Of a stretch of DNA of 64,000 bases, positions 35,447-43,916 are shown in pieces. The notes beneath the pieces are model-generated. The model worked only from the letters and a program-made list of their open reading frames with translations. It made no database searches and was not told the DNA's origin. The stretch comes from Candidatus Tectimicrobiota bacterium (GTDB lineage: Bacteria; JACPUC01). The DNA is taken from positions 248,001-312,000 of the forward strand of contig JACPUC010000008.1 in the NCBI GenBank assembly GCA_016192455.1. The letters run 5' to 3'. Each line of letters begins with the position of its first letter. The first letter of the stretch is position 1. Both the position numbers and the translations under genes were made by a program.

Positions 35447-36046
35447 ATGGAATCTTCTCACCAAGCTCTCCTCGACCTGGCCAAGCACCATGGTCTGATA
35501 CGCCCGCGCGACCTGGCGCCCCTGGGGATTTCACGGGTTGCCCTGACACGGCTTGTGCGCCGCGGGATGCTCGAGCGGGTCGGCCGTGGCCTCTATGCGC
35601 TTCCAGACCGGTCCGTCTCCGAGCATGCTGCTCTGGCCGAGGTCGCCCGCAAGTACCCGCAGGGAGTGATCTGCCTGCTGTCGGCACTGCGATTCCACAA
35701 CCTCACCACCCAGTCCCCCTTCGAAGTCTGGCTGGCAATTCCGAACAAGGCCCGCGCGCCCCGGCTCGAGTACCCACCGCTGCGGATCGTGCGATTCTCC
35801 AGCCAGGCTCTTATCGAAGGCATGGAGGAGCACGTGGTCGACGGTGTTCCGGTCCACGTGACCACCGTTGCCAAGACGGTGGCCGACTGCTTCAAGTACC
35901 GGAACAAGATCGGCCTGGACGTAGCTCTCGAAGCGCTACGGGAGGCGTGGAGAGAGAAGCGCGTCAGCATGGACGAGCTATGGCGCTATGCCCGGGTCTG
36001 CCGGGTCAGCAATGTGATGCGGCCTTATCTCGAAAGCCTGACGTGA
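35447..36046 (+). CDS. abiEi: Type IV toxin-antitoxin system antitoxin, AbiEi family
   Basis: 199 residues. An N-terminal winged-helix DNA-binding domain (ALLDLAKHHGLIRPRDLAPLGISR...LVRRGMLERVGRGLY) is followed by the AbiEi C-terminal domain (GVICLLSALRFHNLTTQ, VHVTTVAKTVADCFKYRNKIG). It represses its own operon and neutralises the nucleotidyltransferase toxin in characterised systems. The reading frame is intact. Start chosen at ATG 35447; an in-frame TTG at 35411 would lie inside the operator. The stop overlaps the toxin's GTG start (GTGA). GC content is visibly lower than in flanking chromosomal genes, consistent with transfer. Confidence 0.88.
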   Translation: MESSHQALLDLAKHHGLIRPRDLAPLGISRVALTRLVRRGMLERVGRGLYALPDRSVSEHAALAEVARKYPQGVICLLSALRFHNLTTQSPFEVWLAIPNKARAPRLEYPPLRIVRFSSQALIEGMEEHVVDGVPVHVTTVAKTVADCFKYRNKIGLDVALEALREAWREKRVSMDELWRYARVCRVSNVMRPYLESLT

Positions 36047-36944
36047 ACAAGCGGAACATGGCGGCCTCGGTGCGCGCCCGGTTGCTCGACAAGGCCCGTG
36101 CCGAAAAACTGGACTTCAACCTCCTCCTCACCCGTTACGCACTGGAACGCCTCCTCTATCGGTTGAGCACCTCGCTTTACGCCGATCAGTTCCTGCTCAA
36201 GGGCGCACTGCTGTTCGACCTATGGTTCGGCATTTCACACCGACCAACCCGCGATGCCGATCTGCTGGGGCTCGGTTCGGCAGAAGTACGGCACATCGAC
36301 ACCGTGTTCCGAGGACTATGTGCGGTTGCGGTTGACGACGGAATTGTCTTCCAACCGGAATCGGTACGTGTCGAGGAAATCCGCAAGGAGGCCACATATC
36401 CCGGTGTGCGCGTGACTCTCGTGGGCCTGATCGAGAAGGCGCGCTGCCGGTGCAGGTTGACATTGGTTTCGGCGATGCTGTCACGCCGGGTCCAGAAGCC
36501 ATTGAGTACCCGGTAGTGCTTGCCGATCTGCCGGCGCCGAGGCTGCGCGCGTACCCGCGATATTCGGTGATCGCCGAGAAACTTGAAGCAATTGTGTCGC
36601 TCGGCATTGCCAACAGCCGCATGAAGGACTACTTCGACCTGCGGATCCTGGGCAGGTACAGCGATTTCGACGGCGGCATCCTCTGCCAGGCGATCCGCGC
36701 TACCTTCGATCGGCGGAACACGCCGCTACCGGAGGGTGTGCCGCTCGGCCTGTCTGACGAGTTCGCGCAGGATCGGCGGAAGCAGGTGCAATGGCAGGCA
36801 TTCTTGAAGAAGAACGTGTTGACCGCCACCACGCTGGCCGAGGTCGTGGCATCGCTGAGGGCGTTCCTGATGCCGCCGCTCGATGCGCTTCATCAAGAAG
36901 CGGAGTTCCCACGACGGTGGCGAGCCGGTGGCGTGTGGGAATAG
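36043..36944 (+). pseudogene. abiEii: AbiEii nucleotidyltransferase toxin, disrupted by a frameshift
   Basis: The first frame (from GTG 36043) encodes NMAASVRARLLDKARAE and the nucleotidyltransferase core LLKGALLFDLWFG...RPTRDADLLG. The protein then continues in another frame from about 36445, with VQVDIGFGDAVTP, YSVIAEKLEAIVSLG and RMKDYFDLR, the expected rest of the family. The break is at the codons after IEKAR: restoring one C after 36444 would give IEKARLPVQVDIGFG. Both halves are otherwise well kept, so the single-base loss is recent or a sequencing error. As it stands the toxin is inactive. Confidence 0.85.
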
Positions 36945-36963
36945 CGCTCGGCGCTCGCGTCGG

Positions 36964-37058
36964 TTGCGGAGGCAGGAATCGAACCGCTGACAGGGGATGT
37001 AAGGTTCAAGCTGGTACCGGCATCGAGAACCAGCAGGGCACCGTTTGAACATCCCCTG
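36964..37058 (-). repeat. Nested inverted repeat next to a tRNA-like 3' end
   Basis: Three nested pairings: CAGGGGAT (36991-36998) with ATCCCCTG (37051-37058), GTTCAA (37004-37009) with TTGAAC (37045-37050), and GCTGGT (37010-37015) with ACCAGC (37029-37034). On the minus strand it is followed by GGTTCGATTCC and GCCTCCGC, like a tRNA T-loop and acceptor end, but the T-stem is not paired and no 5' half is present. It is probably a decayed tRNA fragment or attachment site. Confidence 0.4.
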
Positions 37059-37190
37059 CGGTGGTGCTCCTCGGCCGGGATTTCCGGTTGTCTCCCACAC
37101 AGTTTGAACCAACACGCAACCTTACGATTGTACGCTTTCAACGCTTGGGGGGACGCTGGCTGCCAGCCCACCCACACCGTTGCAAGGACA

Positions 37191-37213
37191 GCCACCTACA
37201 GGTGGCTTTTTTT
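37191..37213 (+). terminator. Rho-independent terminator downstream of the AbiE locus
   Basis: Perfect 7-bp stem GCCACCT/AGGTGGC (37191-37197, 37200-37206) with a two-base loop and seven T residues. Confidence 0.75.
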
Positions 37214-37332
37214 GCGCAGTCCCGCCTGTCCGCGGGGGTTCCGCGAAAATCCGCGGACTCCTGATCCCGGCTGCCTGGCTCCGCTGACTTTCAGAGTGTG
37301 AATTCTCTTGATCGTGCGCCTCCTTCCATGTA

Positions 37333-37349
37333 TTATCGAATCACGATAA
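37333..37349 (+). promoter_or_regulatory. Palindrome upstream of chrA, possible operator
   Basis: TTATCG-AATCA-CGATAA is a perfect 6-bp inverted repeat in an AT-rich patch 55 bases before the chrA start. The PadR-type regulator encoded behind chrA is a candidate binder, though PadR sites often have ATGT/ACAT arms, which are not evident here. Confidence 0.35.
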
Positions 37350-37404
37350 CGAATGCCGATGATTGCCTCCCGCGCCTCACCCCTGTGTGACTTGAGGGCC
37401 TCTT

Positions 37405-38622
37405 ATGGGATCAGCCATGGCAACCACCACCGATGACCGAGTCTCCACCTTGACCGCCTTTCTCATTTTCCTGCGACTGGGCCTGACCTCGTTCGGCGGG
37501 CCGATCGCCCACCTCGGCTATTTTCGGGACGAGTTCGTGGCGCGCCGACGCTGGCTCAGCGAACAGAGCTATGCCGACTTGGTGGCCCTCTGCCAGTTCT
37601 TGCCCGGACCGGCCAGCAGTCAGGTGGGCATCGCCATCGGCCTGTCGCAGGCCGGCCTACCCGGCGCGCTGGCCGCGTGGCTGGGCTTTACCCTCCCCTC
37701 GGCGTTGGCGCTGACCCTGTTTGCCCTGGGGATGACCATGTGGGGAAATGTTCTGGATGCTGGACCGCTGCATGGTCTCAAGGTGGTCGCGGTTGCGGTC
37801 GTGGCGCAAGCCGTCTGGGGCATGGCGCGCAATCTTTGCCCCGACGCAGCGCGAATCACGCTGGCCGCGGCGGCGGCCGGCATCGTGCTCCTCTGGCCGA
37901 CCGCCTGGGGACAAGTCGGCGTGATCGCCGCCGGCGGAGTCGCCGGCCTGCTTCTGTTCAAACCCGAATCCCAGGACGAGCACTCGCCGCTGCCGATCAC
38001 GGTCAGTCGCCGGATGGCCCTGGCTGCGCTGCTGGTGTTTTTCTGTTTCCTCGTCGGCTTGCCGCTGGCCGCGCAAAGCGGGCAGAGCCAGACCTTGTCG
38101 TTGATTGATGCCTTCTACCGAGCGGGTTCCCTGGTGTTCGGCGGCGGCCATGTGGTGTTGCCACTCCTGCAATCCGAAGTCGTTCCCCCTGGTTGGGTCA
38201 GCAAGGAAGCTTTCCTCGCCGGCTATGGCGCGGCGCAGGCAGTGCCGGGGCCGCTTCTCACCTTCGCCGCCTATCTCGGCGCCGTGATGCGTCCGGCGCC
38301 GAATGGCTGGCTCGGTGGGCTGATCAGCCTGCTCGCCATCTTCGCACCCTCGTTCCTCTTGGTCGTCGGTGTCTTGCCGTTCTGGGAGCGGCTGCGCCGG
38401 CACCTCCGTACCCAAGCAGCTCTGCGTGGCATCAACGCGGCTGTCGTCGGCCTGCTGTTGGCCGCCCTCTATCACCCTGTGTGGACCAGTGCCATCCTAA
38501 GACCGGCCGATTTCGTCCTCGGTTTAGCCGCCTTCGTAGCCCTGGCGTTCTGGAAACTGCCGCCGTGGTTGGTGGTGCTCCTCAGCGCGCTGGGCGGCTG
38601 GCTCCTTGGCATCTTGTCGTAG
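37405..38622 (+). CDS. chrA: Chromate transporter ChrA
   Basis: 405-residue long-form CHR protein with two homologous halves. Each half carries the family pattern: FLRLGLTSFGGPIAHLGYFRDEFV and LCQFLPGPASSQVGIAIG in the first, FYRAGSLVFGGGHVVLPLLQSE and AAQAVPGPLLTFAAYLG in the second. It exports chromate from the cytoplasm. ATG 37405 follows GAGGG; ATG 37417 is an alternative. A PadR regulator gene follows 21 bases later. The gene lies in the accessory region after the AbiE locus and may be part of transferred DNA. Confidence 0.92.
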   Translation: MGSAMATTTDDRVSTLTAFLIFLRLGLTSFGGPIAHLGYFRDEFVARRRWLSEQSYADLVALCQFLPGPASSQVGIAIGLSQAGLPGALAAWLGFTLPSALALTLFALGMTMWGNVLDAGPLHGLKVVAVAVVAQAVWGMARNLCPDAARITLAAAAAGIVLLWPTAWGQVGVIAAGGVAGLLLFKPESQDEHSPLPITVSRRMALAALLVFFCFLVGLPLAAQSGQSQTLSLIDAFYRAGSLVFGGGHVVLPLLQSEVVPPGWVSKEAFLAGYGAAQAVPGPLLTFAAYLGAVMRPAPNGWLGGLISLLAIFAPSFLLVVGVLPFWERLRRHLRTQAALRGINAAVVGLLLAALYHPVWTSAILRPADFVLGLAAFVALAFWKLPPWLVVLLSALGGWLLGILS

Positions 38623-38643
38623 GCGAAACGAGGAAAAACGACG

Positions 38644-38979
38644 GTGACGGACAAGGACTTGTATGGCGGACTGATCCGCCTGCACATCCTCTATCATGCA
38701 GCACAAGGACCGATCTTCGGCCTGGGTATCATGGAAGAATTGGCGCGGCACGGCTATGACATCAGCGCGGGCACGCTCTACCCGATGCTGCACGGACTCG
38801 AACGCAAGGGCTATCTGCGGTCGCGCCACGAACGAACGGGGCGTCGCGAGCGGCGCATCTATGAGATCACCCCCGAGGGTTTGGCGGCCCTGCAATCTGC
38901 CCGTATCAAAGTCAAAGAGTTATTCGGGGAATTGTTCGAAGACGGTCCTGATGAGGCTGCGGGAGGCTGTGCAGATTGA
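38644..38979 (+). CDS. PadR-family transcriptional regulator
   Basis: 111 residues: a winged-helix DNA-binding protein with the family pattern FGLGIMEELARHGYDISAGTLYPMLHGLERKGYL and RRIYEITPEGLAAL. The GTG start is preceded by gagga. It lies directly behind chrA and probably controls it. The C-terminal dimerisation helix is short, as in PadR subfamily 2. Confidence 0.85.
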   Translation: MTDKDLYGGLIRLHILYHAAQGPIFGLGIMEELARHGYDISAGTLYPMLHGLERKGYLRSRHERTGRRERRIYEITPEGLAALQSARIKVKELFGELFEDGPDEAAGGCAD

Positions 38980-39032
38980 CGCTCTGGCAGCCACGGCGGC
39001 ATCTCTTGGCCACAGGTGAGCGGGTTCACACC

Positions 39033-39190
39033 GCACGACGCGTCCGCTGCTTCTCCCCCAACATCGGCGGATCGACCGAGGGATCGACCAGGGTCGCGTC
39101 GGGCGGAAGGGTCTCGTTAGGAATCGCGGCAACGACCTCCGACGCCAGGATCGGCAGATTGAGTAGCCGGTCCACGTAGCCGCGGTCGAT
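39033..39190 (-). pseudogene. C-terminal remnant of a possible recombinase
   Basis: The minus strand encodes RKRQGIDRGYVDRLLNL and PILASEVVAAIPNETLP and ends at a stop near 39033. The helix-turn-helix-like string followed by LASEVVAAI resembles the C-terminal end of recombinase-family proteins, but I cannot be certain. No start or N-terminal part is present. The rest of 38980-39469 shows no supportable gene. Confidence 0.3.
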
Positions 39191-39469
39191 GCCCTGGCGC
39201 TTTCGTCCGCTCTCCCCGCCCCTCTTACCTGGGCCCCCTCCTTGGACAACCCCACCACCTCAAACCAGGCGCCTTGCCAGCCCCTTGACAATCCCCTCAA
39301 TCCTGTCCAAAAGGGGATCAGAGAGTACCTTCCAGAGGGTTCGAAGCACAGCCGAGGCCGAGCTTCTGGGCTCAAGGCAGTCCTCGACGCGGCGCACGCC
39401 GCAGCCGGGGGCGGGTGATGAGGTTGCGCAGAAGCCACGCGCGGGAGCACGAAAGCATGGGGTGGAACC

Positions 39470-40867
39470 GTGGGGAACGCTGAGGGGGCGCCGGACCGCA
39501 TCGCGGACATCCAGAAGCTCTCGCGGCGGGAGCTGGAGGCGCTGCAGTGGGCGCGCCTCCGGGAGACGATCGAGCGCGTCATGGCGCAGAGCCCCTTCTA
39601 CCAGCAGCTCTACCGGAAACAGCACCTGAAGCTCGACAAGATCACCTCGCGCGACGCCTTCTGCGAGATGGTGCCGATGATCGACAAGAAGATGCTGCTC
39701 GCCGATCAGGAGGCCGCCCCGCCCTTCGGCACGCGCCTGCTGACCCCCGAGCAGGAGATCATGCACACCTGCATGACCAGCGGCACCACCGGCCTCGGCC
39801 AGGAGGTGCACCCCTTCAGCTTCGCCGACATGGCCGTGCTGGCGGAGAGCTGGGGCACCATGTTCCGCTGGCGCGGCCTCGTGCCGGGCGACCGCATCTA
39901 CCTCTTCTGGCCCGTCGCGGTGCAGATCGCCGGCCTCTCGATGGCCTACGCCATGCAGGAGTTCAAGGCGAGCTGCTTCTTCGGCGCCACCCTGGACACG
40001 GAGCGCAAGCTGCGCACCATGCAGCGTTTCCCGCCGCACGGCATCATCACGGTGCCGGCGTACTTGACGCGACTGACGGTGCTCTGCCAAGAGATGGGCA
40101 TCGAGCCGCGGCGCGACTTCCCCACCCTGAAGATGATCGACGCCTCCACCCAGGCCTTCAGCACCGGCTGGGTGCGGGAGATGGAGGAGTTCTGGGGCGT
40201 GCCGCTGGCCGAGCTCTACGGCAGCTCGCAGTCGGCTCCGGGTGTCATGTTTTCGGGCCGCGGCGACGTGCTGCGAGCCGACGGCAGCCGCGGCCTCCTC
40301 TGCGCCATGGAGCATACGCTCTACTTCGAGGTTCTCGACCGCGGCACGGGAAAGCCGGTGCGCTCCGGCGAGGAGGGAGAGCTCGTCATCACGAACTTCC
40401 GCCGCACGACGCCGCTCATCCGCTTCCGCATGGAGGACCGCGTCACCTACTACGACCACACCCACTGCCGCCAGGGCTACCCCTTCGCCGGCCTGCAGTG
40501 CGGCACCATCGCCCGCTACGACGACATGATGAAGATCAAGGGGCAGAACGTTTGGCCGGAGGCCATCGATGAGGTCGTCTTCAGCTTCTCGCCGGTGTCG
40601 GAGTATAACGGGCGCGTCTACATCGACGCGAAGGGACGCGAGGTGGCGGCCATCAGTTTCGAGCTGAAGCGCGCCGCGCGTCTGAACGAGGAGGACCTGG
40701 AGGCGCTGACGGAGAGGATGGGAGAGAAACTGCGCAGCCACCTCGGCGTGTCATTCCACCTTCAGATCGCCCCCCATGGCACGGTGGAGCGCTTCACCTT
40801 CAAGGCGCGCCGCTGGACCGACGAGCGGCGCACGGGCCGGCAGGTCGAGAAGTACCTGGCAACGTGA
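39470..40867 (+). CDS. Phenylacetate-CoA ligase family (PaaK-like) AMP-forming enzyme
   Basis: 465 residues. The N-terminus LSRRELEALQWARLRETIERVMAQSPFYQQ is typical of PaaK-like ligases. The adenylation motifs are TSGTTGLGQE (A3, near residue 103), YGSSQSAPG (A5 region) and DRVTYYDHTHC...RYDDMMKIKGQNVWP (A7-A8). The C-terminal domain lacks an obvious catalytic Lys motif beyond VERFTFKARR. It activates an aromatic or other carboxylic acid to its CoA thioester. The GTG start has only a weak Shine-Dalgarno. It is followed 50 bases later by the reductive-dehalogenase-like gene. The exact acid is unknown. Confidence 0.8.
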   Translation: MGNAEGAPDRIADIQKLSRRELEALQWARLRETIERVMAQSPFYQQLYRKQHLKLDKITSRDAFCEMVPMIDKKMLLADQEAAPPFGTRLLTPEQEIMHTCMTSGTTGLGQEVHPFSFADMAVLAESWGTMFRWRGLVPGDRIYLFWPVAVQIAGLSMAYAMQEFKASCFFGATLDTERKLRTMQRFPPHGIITVPAYLTRLTVLCQEMGIEPRRDFPTLKMIDASTQAFSTGWVREMEEFWGVPLAELYGSSQSAPGVMFSGRGDVLRADGSRGLLCAMEHTLYFEVLDRGTGKPVRSGEEGELVITNFRRTTPLIRFRMEDRVTYYDHTHCRQGYPFAGLQCGTIARYDDMMKIKGQNVWPEAIDEVVFSFSPVSEYNGRVYIDAKGREVAAISFELKRAARLNEEDLEALTERMGEKLRSHLGVSFHLQIAPHGTVERFTFKARRWTDERRTGRQVEKYLAT

Positions 40868-40917
40868 TGGCCCGGTGAGCTGCCCCGCCTCCCCAGCCTT
40901 TGGAAAGGTTCCGGAGC

Positions 40918-42156
40918 ATGCCGCACTTTCGAGATCCTCTTCCCACCTCTGGACGGACGAGGGAGGTTTCCCCGTCAGCGACCCAGGGGAACGGCTCAGC
41001 CACGGCCGGAGCCGCGGAGGCCGCCGCGCCTGCCCCAGCGGCCGTGCCGCGGTTGACCACCCCTATCGTGGGGCCGCGGGAGCAGTTCGACCAGCGTCAG
41101 CAGAACCATACCCGCATCTCCCTCGGCGAGCTGGGGGAGAAGGCCGCTGCCGCCTGGAACAGCGAGTCGGTCGATCCCTTCCGGCGCATCTTCTACCCGC
41201 TCAACCGGCCGCAAAATGTCGCCATGCGCTCCTGGCTGAAAGTGGCGGATGGGCCGCTCAACCCGCAGCGGGTCGAGGTGCGCAACCCGGCGAAGATGTC
41301 CGAGATTATCAAGGGAGTGGGGAAGTTCCTCGGCGCCAGCGAGGTGGGCATCTGCGAGCTCGACCCGGCGTACGTCTACAGCCACCGCGGCCTGCGCATC
41401 GACTTCTACAAGGGGCGCGCCGGCACGCCGATCACCCTCACGCACCGCTACGCTATCTCCATCCTCATCGAGATGGACTACCCGAATTTCCGCAACTCGC
41501 CGGGGTTCATCGATGACGCCGCGGTGGGGAAGGGCTACCTGGAGACGGCGAAGGTGGCCGTCTCCCTGGCCGGGTATATCCGCGAGCTCGGCTACCCCGC
41601 CAAGGCGCACTTCCACCTCGAGGAGGAGGTGCTGCACATCCCCATCGCCGTCATGGCGGGGTTGGGCGAGCTGGCCCGCAACGGCTCCATGATCACCCGC
41701 AAGTACGGCCCGCGCCACCGCCTTGCCACGGTGACGACCGACCTCCCCCTGGCCGTCGACCAGCCGGTGGACCTCGGCGTGCAGAAGCTCTGCCGCATGT
41801 GCACGAAGTGCGCCGTGAGCTGCCCGGTGCAGGCGATCCCGAAGGAGAACGAGCTGCCCGTCATTCGCGGCGTGCAGAAGTGGTACCTCGACAACGACGC
41901 CTGCGCCACCTACTGGACCGCCAACTGGAAGCGCTGGAACTCCTGCGCCCGCTGCATCGCCGTCTGCCCCTGGAACCGCCCGTGGAACCGGCGGCAGCGC
42001 CTCGCCACCTGGCTGGTGCCGCGCTCGAAGCTGGCGCGCCGCCTCCTCTTGAAGCTCGACGACCTGCTGCGCGGCAAACGACCCAACCCGCAGGTCGAGT
42101 GGCTCTACTATAAGCAGAAAGGCGTGAAGGACGCCGGACTCTACGTGGTGGAGTGA
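40918..42156 (+). CDS. Reductive-dehalogenase-like 4Fe-4S protein, cytoplasmic
   Basis: 412 residues. Two ferredoxin-type clusters are near the C-terminus: Cys292, 295, 298, 302 in CRMCTKCAVSCP, and Cys343, 346, 350 in CARCIAVCPWN with a further Cys329. KWYLDNDACATYW between them is typical of the RdhA family. The N-terminal part should form the nitroreductase-like cobalamin-binding domain. There is no Tat signal, no membrane-anchor partner gene and no fused reductase domain, so it is a soluble RdhA-like or QueG-like enzyme. ATG 40918 follows CGGAG. It lies between a CoA ligase and an MBL-fold gene, so it may act on a CoA-linked or hydrophobic substrate; that is inference. Confidence 0.75.
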   Translation: MPHFRDPLPTSGRTREVSPSATQGNGSATAGAAEAAAPAPAAVPRLTTPIVGPREQFDQRQQNHTRISLGELGEKAAAAWNSESVDPFRRIFYPLNRPQNVAMRSWLKVADGPLNPQRVEVRNPAKMSEIIKGVGKFLGASEVGICELDPAYVYSHRGLRIDFYKGRAGTPITLTHRYAISILIEMDYPNFRNSPGFIDDAAVGKGYLETAKVAVSLAGYIRELGYPAKAHFHLEEEVLHIPIAVMAGLGELARNGSMITRKYGPRHRLATVTTDLPLAVDQPVDLGVQKLCRMCTKCAVSCPVQAIPKENELPVIRGVQKWYLDNDACATYWTANWKRWNSCARCIAVCPWNRPWNRRQRLATWLVPRSKLARRLLLKLDDLLRGKRPNPQVEWLYYKQKGVKDAGLYVVE

Positions 42157-42239
42157 CGGCGGCGTCGTGCTGCCGCTGCTTCACCCCGTCCCTCGCTCAA
42201 ATCCCGCCACCATGCACCACTGCGTTTAGGGACGACCCG

Positions 42240-43787
42240 ATGTCGAAGATGACCCCACCCGCCGCCACCCGCCCCTTCCCAGGCCGCATGCCAGCCGGCA
42301 TGCCGAACCCCTTCGGCAAGTTGCGGTACGGCTCCTTCCAGCAGCTCACCCCTTCCTGCTACATCTTCCGCAACATCGTCAACTCCGGGGTGGTGATCAC
42401 GGCGGACGGCGTGGCCGTGGTGGACACGCAGATCAACGAGCCGATGGCGCGGCGGCTGCTGGCGGCGATCCGCGGCGTGACGGACGCGCCCATCCGCTAC
42501 GCCGTCAACACCCACTACCACTGGGACCACTGGGCCGGCAACAACGTCCTGCGCGAGGCCGGCGCCACCCTCATCTGCGGCGCCTTGACACGGCACTTCA
42601 TGGAGGTGCGCAACCGGCGTCAGCGCGCCTTCCTGCAATCGCGCGGCTTCTCGCTGCCGCCTGATGATCCGGCAAAACCAGACGTCACGTTCGAGGGCGA
42701 GCTGACCCTGCGGCTCGGCACCGTGCCGCTCCACCTCCTGTTCCTGGGACGCGCCGAGACGGATGATGCCACGGCCGTCTGGGTGCCCACGGAGCGCTGC
42801 GCAATGAGCGGCGATACGCTCATGACCGGCAGCTTCCCCATCCTCGGCCAGCCGGTGATGAACGAGGGTCTCTCCGACAACCGAGACTGGATCAAAACCC
42901 TCCAGCGCCTCAAGTCCCTTGACCCGGAGCGCATCATCCCCGGTCATGGCAACCCGGGCGGGAATGCGGAGATCGACTTCTTCATCGAGCTGCAGGCATA
43001 CTTCCTCGACGCCGTGGCGGCGCTCCTCGATGAGGGGCTGCCGCCGCACACCATCATCGAGCGCGTCGAGGCGGAGCTGCCCGAGCGCTACGCCAGTCTC
43101 GCCGAGGTATGGGGAACACCGCGCTACGCCATCCTGCGCGTGCTCCACAGCATGACCGGCTGGCAGCAGGTGAAACCCTCCGCCCTGCCAGCGGCGCGGC
43201 CCGACGAGGTGGCAGCCGCCCTCGCCGCGCTCGAACCCGATGCGTCCCGCTACATCGAAGCTGCTCAGGAGGCGGAACCGGGGAACCCCGGCCTCGCCCT
43301 GGCGATCATGGACGCGGCGGTGCGCGAGTTTCCCAACGATCCCCTGCTCTGGGTGCGGCGCGGCCAGCTCTACCTGCAGGGCTCGCGCAACGCGCGCTCC
43401 GTGCTGGAGCGGGGGGACTACTTCATCGAGGTGCGCCGCTCCGCGGAACGCGCCCTGGCGTGTGATCCGGAGTGCGCGCCCGGGCTCGTGCTCCTGGGGT
43501 CGTACCTGGCGATGGGGGCGTACCGAAACGGCGATGATCCCGCCGAAGCAATGACCTACCTCAGCAAGGCTCTGCGCACGAGCCTCTCGCAGCGCGACGA
43601 GGCGAAGGTACACTGCTACCTGGGTCTCTGCTGTCGCGCCCGAGAGGATGAGGCATCGGCGCGCGCTTCGTTCGAGAAGGCGCTGGAGCTTGACCCCTCG
43701 TACATGCCGGCTCGGCTGGCGATGCTGGGGGGGCAGGAGGAGGCGTCGAACGAAGCCGGCGCTCGCCAGGAAGACAGCACTCAGTAA
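42240..43787 (+). CDS. MBL-fold metallohydrolase with C-terminal TPR region
   Basis: 515 residues. The beta-lactamase-fold metal motif HYHWDH is at 92-97, SGDTLM supplies the bridging Asp, and IIPGHGNPGG the distal His. The C-terminal half has TPR-like helices (RALACDPECAPGLVLLGSYL and ARASFEKALELDPSYMPARL). The layout recalls alkylsulfatase-like or quinoprotein-relay MBL proteins, but no family-specific catalytic signature beyond the metal site is seen. ATG 42240 is preferred to an upstream GTG at 42153. It lies 83 bases after the RdhA-like gene and is probably in the same operon. Confidence 0.75.
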   Translation: MSKMTPPAATRPFPGRMPAGMPNPFGKLRYGSFQQLTPSCYIFRNIVNSGVVITADGVAVVDTQINEPMARRLLAAIRGVTDAPIRYAVNTHYHWDHWAGNNVLREAGATLICGALTRHFMEVRNRRQRAFLQSRGFSLPPDDPAKPDVTFEGELTLRLGTVPLHLLFLGRAETDDATAVWVPTERCAMSGDTLMTGSFPILGQPVMNEGLSDNRDWIKTLQRLKSLDPERIIPGHGNPGGNAEIDFFIELQAYFLDAVAALLDEGLPPHTIIERVEAELPERYASLAEVWGTPRYAILRVLHSMTGWQQVKPSALPAARPDEVAAALAALEPDASRYIEAAQEAEPGNPGLALAIMDAAVREFPNDPLLWVRRGQLYLQGSRNARSVLERGDYFIEVRRSAERALACDPECAPGLVLLGSYLAMGAYRNGDDPAEAMTYLSKALRTSLSQRDEAKVHCYLGLCCRAREDEASARASFEKALELDPSYMPARLAMLGGQEEASNEAGARQEDSTQ

Positions 43788-43859
43788 GGGAACGGCGGGT
43801 TGACGAGCGTGAGAAGAACGGGGAGGGAGGGTCCCTGCGACAGAGAACCTTGCTGCCGC

Positions 43860-43916
43860 AAAAAAATTAAGGGACCGAGAACAACTTCGGGGGGGCAGGA
43901 GGTGCCCTCGGTCCCT
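43860..43916 (-). terminator. Rho-independent terminator of the candidate small RNA
   Basis: Perfect 10-bp stem AGGGACCGAG/CTCGGTCCCT followed on the minus strand by TTAATTTTTTT. It would also end leftward transcription towards the MBL-fold gene. Confidence 0.75.

Larger units (their letters stand above)
36945..37404 (+). other. Intergenic region, 460 bases, with hairpins
   Basis: No gene is supported. Contents: a tRNA-T-arm-like string and nested inverted repeat (36964-37058), a Rho-independent terminator (37191-37213), an 8-bp inverted repeat (37228-37235 with 37251-37258, GTCCGCGG/CCGCGGAC), and a small palindrome upstream of chrA (37333-37349). Confidence 0.6.

Noticed and set aside
36963-37060. 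Functional tRNA gene on the minus strand
   Set aside because: The T-loop string is present but the T-stem is mismatched, and no acceptor 5' strand, D-arm or anticodon arm can be drawn.
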